DNA of 64,000 nt. Origin: Blumeriella jaapii (Eukaryota; Ascomycota; Leotiomycetes; Helotiales; Drepanopezizaceae). Made by a program: the position numbers and the translations under genes. Shown one piece after another: positions 57,529 through 64,000 of the stretch (the first letter of the stretch is position 1; every line of letters begins with the position of its first letter). The DNA lies in contig VWND01000005.1 in the NCBI GenBank assembly GCA_009599575.1, positions 1,674,001-1,738,000 on the forward strand, read 5' to 3'. The notes beneath the pieces were generated by a model. That model searched no databases, was not told the origin of the DNA, and saw only the letters and a list, made by a program, of their open reading frames with translations.

Positions 57529-58012
57529 TGTAACGGGTTGGAAGACTATGACTGTGGTGGAGGTGGAGGTGGAGGTTGAGGTGGTGAATGAGGCTGGGAA
57601 GGCTGAGGGTTTGGATGCGAAGTATCGAGAGGTGAAAGGAATAGAAGTGTGAAGTGTTCACATTTCGACGCCACAGTGGCTGACCTGGGGTTTCACCAGC
57701 CTCTCGGATTATAATTAGCCCCGGCCCAAGGTGGACTAGTCCTAAAACAAGCAAGCGATACTTTGCTAAAAGTCGCAATGTTAAATAGCTTAATTAAAGA
57801 GAGCGGCTAAACCACGACGGAAATCACAACACCATATATACACCTTGTATTGACGACTTCTCATGAACGATGCAATGTTGGTTTCTGTTGACTGATCTTT
57901 CTGTGATACACATCCGTGCTGAAGTCTTCGACCCAATCGGTCTGCACATGTACGGCCTGATGACATAGCGAATCTTCTGCTCCGAGCTCAATGCCAAACC
58001 TTTCGTCCGAGG
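57529..58012. promoter_or_regulatory. Shared upstream region of SEC62 and MTC6
   Basis: 484 bp between two divergent starts. A GGTGGAGGTGGAGGT-type repeat lies at about 57553-57585, directly upstream of the SEC62 start. No specific factor site was identified; the shared promoter is inferred from orientation only. Confidence 0.35.
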
Positions 58013-60760
58013 ATGAGTGAGAACTATGATCCAGGGGTGAACGTCACGCCGGAGGATACATATGCTACAGTTCTGCTTGTATACCAGTCCCAGACCACTT
58101 CAAATGGCAACTTGCTGACATGTGTCGTAGTCCCAGAGAGATGCGGCTCTAAGGGTGCCCGTCAACTTCGTGACCAGTCCCGGAGTCTCTCTCACAGCCG
58201 CGTGCTTTCACAATCATCGCTATCACGACGATGCGTCGGGAGATTGTCTCTCAAATCTCCTGGCTGTGGGCTTTCGGAGGTTCGAGATAGACTTGTACTG
58301 GGACGAGGGGCGTAAGCTCTGGTCTTTCTGTCCGGTTGCTCTCCCAGCTTCGCTCCCGAATCTCAACCCACTATCTACTTTCACAATATCCTCAAATTTC
58401 ACTCGCGCATCGGCTCCCCAGTCATCCATTTCAATCCCCCCTGCACCAGCAGCACCAACGACTGCCTCATCTTCTGATCCAAACTTGAGAGCACGCCAAA
58501 TCACTCCGAGCATCACGCTCGATGCTCCTTCCATCACCACAACCCCACCAGAACCTTTTCTCGAGGCAGCCGTCCCCAGCGTCCTGGCTACTCCGGATTA
58601 TTCAAACCATTCCTTTGTCTCCATCGGGCCCTATGTTTGTACCACCACCATTAACCTTTCAGTGTTCTATACCCAACTTATAGACTACGCCCAAAAGACA
58701 CAGACAACCCTTGGTGCCCACCTCATATACATCATTCTCAACATCCACGCCGCAGCATCTGCCAACTCGCCAACATCGCCGGCTCCCGAGCCAGCCCTTC
58801 TCCCTGACAGCTCACAACTGCTTGGAAACCTGTTCAGTGGCAATCTTTCACAGTACATATATTCGGAGTCAGATTTATTCTCGGATCGTGCGGATTTGAA
58901 CGGTTCGTGGTTTGACGTACATGAGGAGGTCTACAGGCCTGTGGAGGGTTACTACGAGATGAAGGAAAGCCCCAACGGAATCCTATCTACGGAGGACGGA
59001 TGGCCGTCCGAAGCCTACATTACGTTCGTGCAAGGCAGGAGAATGCTTTTTGGATGGGGAACCATCGATCCTCAGATGGCCGGGTATAACTTTTCAGGAG
59101 ATACGGGGACGATTTTCACCGAAGGATTTATCCAGGATGTCCAGACAGATCTCAACACGACTGATGAGGGGCAGTTGACAAGCGGCTGTTTTTTTCGCAA
59201 CCATACGGAAGACTTGTCTAATATCAATTCTTCATGGGCCGTATCATCTAACCTGGCTGGGTTTAGATACCCAACTACAGCTTCATCTGGTAAGCGATGT
59301 TTTCAGTGCACCATTCAACACTAAGCGAGTTCTACAGACCTAACGTCTTTTCTGAATCTGACGCAAAATACAATCAGCTGCGGCATCTCCCCTCATCTGA
59401 ACAGCACCCTCCTGAATTCCACCGCCGACATAGATTTTACTCCCTATGAAAACTTTACCCGAGCAGCGTAAGTCCCGCCTGTCTATCTTCCTTGTCCTGT
59501 ATCTATTACCCTACCAGTTAAATCAATCTAACTCCATTTTTATACCTGCTCCTTGCTTAGCAAGAGTCATCGCTGACACCCCGACTTCTAGAATCTGGTC
59601 CTGGGCCCCAGGAGAGCCCCGTAACTCATCCTCCTCCTCTTACCACCACAGCCTCGACAGAATCCCTCTTTCGATGCGCCACCTCTAGCAAAGACCAACT
59701 GGGTCGCTGGATCGTAGAAGACTGCTCTGAGAAGCGATATGCAGCCTGTCGAGCTCGCGGCCAGCCTTACAATGTAATCTCCCTTAGTCCATCTTTCCCT
59801 CTATACTACACACATACGCACACACACAAACACACAGCCCAGAACCCGCTACTCAGCATTCATCCGACCCATCGTATGCAGAAACTAACACCAAAGCAGT
59901 GGACCCTCGCATCAGTCCAAGTCTCTTACTCCTTCGCCGGCGAAAACTGCCCTTCAGGCTACGACTTTGCCGTCCCGCGCACGGCGCTCGAAAACACTTA
60001 CCGTATCTCCCCCTTGCCCTCCCCCATCTCCTCCCATCCAAGCGCCCTCGCAAACATAAAAACAACTCCAACTCTAACTCTCAACAGTGACCCAAGTCCT
60101 GCGCACCATAGACCGCGATTTCGACGGCCACGGCGCCTGGATCGACTTCAACAGCCTGGGCCTCTTAGGCTGCTGGACAACGGGGGGGCCGAATGCGACT
60201 TGTCCTGTGAGTAACCACCCGCTCTCGTCCCAATCCACAGGCTGTCTGCGCCGCTTCTCACCCTTCTCTTCTCTTCTTATGTATCACTCACTGTCTTGTA
60301 AACGCGAATCCTCCCTTTGCCTCCTACGTCCTACTCCCCCTCTTCACGCCATTCATTCTCTTTAGAAGAACACTTCACCCGCACCAGATTACTTCCTTGC
60401 CCTCTCTCCACCCGAAACGCAAAACCCAAAACAAGAATCACCTACCTAACCCCCTCGCAGTGGGAGCCCCAAACAGGCGACAAAGAAGAATTCGAGCGTC
60501 GAAGGGTCTTGGTACGTTTTTGTTCTTCTCCCCTCCCCCACGAACCCACGTTAACAATGGAAATCAAACAGGTCCCAGCAATAGGCGCCCTCATCCTCCT
60601 CGCCATCTTCGCCATCTGGCTGCAGCTGCGCTGCTACACAACCACCGGCGCTCGAAGCGGAGCCGGACGCGAACGCGGCGCAAGGGCGACGACGCAATCT
60701 TCTACGAGGGGGTGCCTTCTTGATTTTTTATTAGAGGGGGGGAGGGGGCGAAGGTACTGA
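58013..60760 (+). CDS. MTC6: MTC6 (maintenance of telomere capping 6) homologue, one frame break
   Basis: Exons 58013-58078, 58131-59289, 59338-59467, 59592-59773, 59900-60002, 60088-60206, 60461-60511 and 60572-60760 give about 665 aa. Mtc6 is a single-pass membrane glycoprotein named from a yeast telomere-capping screen; its biochemistry is unknown. Family motifs: SQRDAALRVPVNFVTSPGVS, DCLSNLLAVGFRRFEIDLYW, IWSWAPGEPRN, LGRWIVEDCSEKRYAACRAR, CPSGYDFAVPRTALENTY, GCWTTGGPNATCP. A C-terminal TM (AIGALILLAIFAIWLQL) and basic tail follow. Many N-glycosylation sequons suggest a lumenal body. The exon sum is 1 mod 3: the frame changes at about 59621-59645 in a TCC repeat after PGEPRNSS. One extra base or a 40-nt intron (59621-59660) would fix it; the former keeps the conserved PRN. 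The final 60-nt intron is in frame and stop-free. Confidence 0.9.
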
Positions 60761-61137
60761 AAAAGGAGAGGAAGGAGAGGAAGGCGGAAAGAAAGAAAGA
60801 AAGAAAGAAAGAGGGTAGAGGGAGGGATATGTAAAAGATTTCAATATGTACATATGTGCAAGGCGAAAGATACGCAAATAAGGCCTATACGAATGTAATA
60901 AGCAGTGGCGTTTATTCCTCAACCCCGCTCCACCTTCCCATTAACACCACAGGTTTCCTTATTCCAAACACAGAACCACGCCTGGAGCACCGGCTTATGA
61001 ACAATCTAATCGACACCTTCAGCGCCATCCCTCCAGCCAGCCAGCCCAGCCCGTGTATACCCAACTCCTTATGTGTGCGTGCCGAATACATACAGCCCCG
61101 AGTTCCCCGTGCGCCATCCCAGCCCCAGTCTCCAAAT
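60761..61137. other. Intergenic between convergent genes
   Basis: Contains GAAAGAAA repeats (about 60788-60812). No gene seen. Confidence 0.5.
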
Positions 61138-62266
61138 CTAGTGCAGCATCCCAACGTCGCTCTCGCTGACCACACTCCCGATTTCCGTCCACGAGTGAGG
61201 CGTCGGGATCCCGTCCCCATCAAGGCTCAGCACATCAGCCTCGCTCGTGGCGCGACTATGCGCGGCCCAGACGTCCTCGCCCGACCCAGCCAGCGAGACC
61301 GAGTCCGTTGGCGTAGCCTCGCCACTGCCCGGCACGGAACTATCGGAGCGCTCCAGGCGGGCGAGCCGGGACGCAGCTCCAGCTGCGGGGCGGCTGGGCG
61401 AGGGGGCGAGTAGAAGCTCGCGTTCGCGCTGTCGGCCCACGCCTGGATCGACGCGTACGTCTCGCGGTCCCGGGCCATGGTCGTCTCGTCCAGCGTTGGC
61501 TCGTCCGACGAGGATGGGGGGTTGGACACGGAGGTGTCGACCAGTTGCTCTGCCATCGGCAGTGTGCTGGGCGTGGGCGGCGCGGGGTAGAGATCCGACG
61601 CGGCTTCTACGTTCTCGGACTGCTCGGGCGCCATGAGGCTTGCGTCCATGGTACGCTGCTCGTCGATTTCGATGCCGTTCTCGTCGCCGAAAGGGTTGGT
61701 GTAGAAGGATCCCTTGTTCAGGCCTCTCACGCCACGCTGTCTGAGGCCTTCCTCGGCGTCGCCGTGGACGTCGGCGCCGGTCTTGTACACATAGGTGCCT
61801 TTCTCGGCCGACTTGTCCTGCTGCAGGAAATCATCGAAGCTGGACCCGCGGCTCGAGTTGCCACAACGGTCGACTTTGTCCAGCTTCTCGAGGTGGACGG
61901 CGTTCCAGTACATCAGCTCTTCGCGCTGGCGACGCTTCGAGTCCTCGTCGCCATCCAAGTCAGGGTCCACGCCTGCTTGGCTCTGCAGGAAGCCTTCCGC
62001 GTCCTCCGGACGATTGAACCGCGGTTCTGGGGACGCTGAGGGGTTGATCTCGTCGCCGAGCGAGTGGAGGGCGACGGCGATGCGGCGGCGGACATCTTCT
62101 GCGAATTGGCGAGCTTGCGGGGATTCGTAGACGGCGACGGCGACCTGGAGGCAGTTGAGCAGCTGTGTCTGATGTCTTGAGCGGGTGATGTATCTTTCAT
62201 ACTTACAGCGACGGCTGCTGCAACGACGATGACGGCACCTGAAACCACGGCTGGGTGAGGAGACAT
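61138..62266 (-). CDS. Conserved fungal membrane-anchored protein of unknown function, one frame break
   Basis: Exon 1 at 62266-62207 encodes MSPHPAVVSGAVIVVAAAVA, a hydrophobic N-terminal anchor. A 62-nt intron (62145-62206) follows, and the rest is read from 62144 to 61138. The soluble part starts VAVYESPQARQFAEDVRRRI AVALHSLGDEINP and has RFNRPEDAEGF and KRRQREELMYWNAVHLEK; acidic disordered sequence fills the centre. The C-terminal segment SRATSEADVLSLDGDGIPTP, then SWTEIGSVVSE, lies in a different frame from the body. The switch maps to a G run on the plus strand at 61402-61406, where one more base would join SFYSPP to SPSRPAAGA. I recall similar Pezizomycotina proteins, all without assigned function. 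It is convergent with MTC6. Confidence 0.75.
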
Positions 62267-62755
62267 TCTCGAGATGTGTGAAGAGGAGAAAGAGGTTGAA
62301 GTGGGATGCGGAGCGGAGCGGAGAGGAGAGGAGAGGAGAGGAAGGGGAAGAGATGGAGAGGAGAGGAGAGGAGGAAGAGGTGCTGGAGATGAGATGATAG
62401 ATGTATAAATGAACAGATGGAAAGGTGGTTGGATGCATGTCAGAAGGGATCGAGTTTCGCCGTTCCGTCTGCCTCGAAGGCGAATGGCGGTCGTGTGGTG
62501 CGCATCACGTGCCGAGGGCGCGGGGGCGGGGACTTGACATGGAAGAAAAGCGTGAACTGACCTTTAGCAGCAATAATCGGCATCGTGATACAGAGCCGCG
62601 TCTGCGATGGGAGGGAAGAGGGAAGTGAGAAGTCGAGAATTGAAAGAAGGAAAAGGAAAAGAAATGAAGGACAGTTGAGAGTCGAAAGTGTGAGTGCGGA
62701 CAGGACCGAATCCTTCCCCTGGGAATTAATCACTCTTTAGCTTTTGGTAGTCATA
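62267..62755. other. Intergenic, no gene seen
   Basis: GGAGA repeats lie at about 62310-62375, upstream of the minus-strand anchor protein. No family-like frame. Confidence 0.5.
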
Positions 62756-62833
62756 GTAGTAGTGTTGATTAACGTTTAGTGGATAGCGAAAAAAAACATC
62801 GCCGTCATAGAACCTTTCAGGGGGCACGACGAT
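62756..62833 (-). mobile_element. Older LINE 3'-end copy
   Basis: About 75 bp repeating the layout of the adjacent LINE tail: a TAG run, then TTGATTAACGTTTAGTGGA, ending near CCTTTCAGGGGGCACGA. It aligns with 62852-62945 with several C-to-T and G-to-A differences. It is probably a 5'-truncated, older insertion of the same family. Confidence 0.6.
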
Positions 62834-62851
62834 GTGAGAAGTAGTACTGTA

Positions 62852-64000
62852 AGTAGTAGTAGTAGTAGTAGTAATATTGATTGACGTCTAGCGGAGTGCA
62901 GCCGAGAGGCTGCCCTCCTAGGACCTTCCAGGGGGTACGGAAACGTGCTAAGCTAAGGAATTAAATACAAAATACGATCCCGAAAGCAATTCGTATTAAT
63001 ACAGCTAAAGCTGCTGTCGACTACGCTTTTCGCCGCTTTTTACGATGGTCCGTTAATAAAATTTATGAGCGTAAAGCTCAAAGAAAAGCTTAAAAAATGT
63101 GCATACGGCACCGATCAAAGTATGATTTGTCGGTTGCGTGGAAACGCATAATAGTATGGCCAATAGGCCGAAAAAAAAAAAAAAAAAGCAGTATTCAAAT
63201 GTCCGAATCCAAAAACCAAAAGCAGAAAAACAGGCTTGCGTTTACCAAAATAGAAAAGCACCCGTTATACAAATATATATAATAATGTTCGCTCCGTTGT
63301 AACGTCGCTTCGCGCGGCCGTACGCAATTTACTTTGTTCGAGCTGCATTCGATCAGAATAAGCAATATACGTACGTATAGTAAAACTGGTTATATCTGAG
63401 AAACTGTAATAATAACGCGTAAAAACGTTACAAAATCCTTTGGCTCGCGAAGCAGATTTTTAAAAAATATCACGGCCTTTCGCTCGGTTCGAAAAAAAGC
63501 GTTTGGTCGAGTTTTTTTAGGCTAATTAAAAAAACGTTTAATCGCGCGGCGGTATAATACTAAATGCAATAGAATCTTAAGCTTTTTGCATTTGCAGCGC
63601 AGTTTAGCGTCGGTATAATTATACTTAACGTAATACTATTCGTAGTTTTTATAAATAGTTTTGGTCGCTAAATAATGGTGGAGCAATCGTTTCGGCATAT
63701 CGAGCTTCGGCAAAAGTTTGATTGCGTAAACCGGGTCCTACCGCTTGTAATTTCGTAAAAGCTTTCTGCTAGCTGTTTTTTACCAAAAGCTTCGGTGCGA
63801 ATTACGCACTTTCCTGAAATCGGAGCGTATTTTATTTATAGTCGGTTCGGACGCAAGGCCCTTATTTTAAAAGATTTTTTCTGCGCCCGCATTTGCCAGT
63901 TTGTCGGCGGCCTCGTTGCTTTCGATATTCGTATAGCCCGGTGCCTATTTAACTTTTACGTCGTATGTTTTCATTATTTTTTGGCAGGCCAGAAAAGCCT
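62852..64000 (-). mobile_element. RIP-degraded Tad-like LINE retrotransposon, 3' part, cut by window edge
   Basis: Read on the minus strand, the element ends in TAC repeats (plus-strand TAG repeats at 62852-62872), a typical LINE tail. The body from about 62880 to the window edge is AT-rich with dense stops. Near 63990-63880 the minus strand encodes VKVK*APGYTNIESNEAADK, matching the RNase H signature xWxPGHxxIxGNExAD, with the Trp codon turned into TAG. This fits a Tad-clade LINE carrying an RNase H domain. The reverse-transcriptase part would lie beyond 64000. Confidence 0.75.
63880..64000 (-). pseudogene. Remnant LINE RNase H domain
   Basis: The best-preserved coding piece of the LINE. 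The segment FLACQKIMKTYDVKVK, a stop in place of Trp, then APGYTNIESNEAADKLANAG is in one frame. The His of PGH is Tyr, as expected from a C-to-T change. Not functional. Confidence 0.75.

Overview
The window comes from a filamentous ascomycete (Pezizomycotina). Genes have short introns (mostly 45-100 nt) with gtaagt/gtatgt-type donors, ctaac/ctgac branch sites and cag/tag acceptors. The fungal families MTC6, PNS1, SUR7/PalI, GLO3, an F-box protein and a Cys2His2 plus fungal-trans regulator are present. Transposon relics show the TGG-to-stop and C-to-T decay expected of repeat-induced point mutation (RIP). The class within Pezizomycotina was not resolved.

Layout. 1-8.05 kb: a conserved coiled-coil protein of unknown function, a mitochondrial L-2-hydroxyglutarate dehydrogenase, an F-box protein and a 70-residue membrane protein. 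8.05-10.5 kb: a run of microsatellites and minisatellites. 10.5-13.85 kb: a zinc-finger regulator with a polyglutamine N-terminus. 13.9-27.8 kb: a gene-poor block full of simple repeats, dispersed GTACAGTAC/GTACTGTAC strings and long G or C runs, holding one internally deleted Tc1/mariner element (16.85-17.44 kb) and possibly a decayed gene near 25.5 kb. 27.85-33.1 kb: mitochondrial Hsp70 and a divergent WD40-type protein. 33.1-39.1 kb: a second gene-free stretch, AT-richer and probably eroded repeat DNA. 39.15-62.3 kb: a dense housekeeping block with a PNS1-type transporter, a SUR7-family protein, GLO3 ArfGAP, TIM21, a BTB plus bromodomain protein, an Argonaute, SEC62, MTC6 and a membrane-anchored protein of unknown function. 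62.75-64 kb: the 3' end of a RIP-damaged LINE on the minus strand, running off the window.

The genes do not form a pathway cluster. Several pairs are head-to-head and may share promoters: GLO3/TIM21 (273 bp), SEC62/MTC6 (484 bp), mtHsp70/WD40 (about 0.56 kb). Mitochondrial protein import is represented twice (mtHsp70 and TIM21).

The most interesting locus is 48.5-55.1 kb. An Argonaute with two N-terminal CCHC zinc knuckles and an intact-looking slicer tetrad lies beside a BTB-bromodomain fusion whose acetyl-lysine-anchoring Asn appears to be Trp. A second, technical theme is that five otherwise well-formed genes each contain one reading-frame break. This points to indel errors in the assembly rather than to five pseudogenes. 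No tRNA, rRNA or CRISPR array was recognised.
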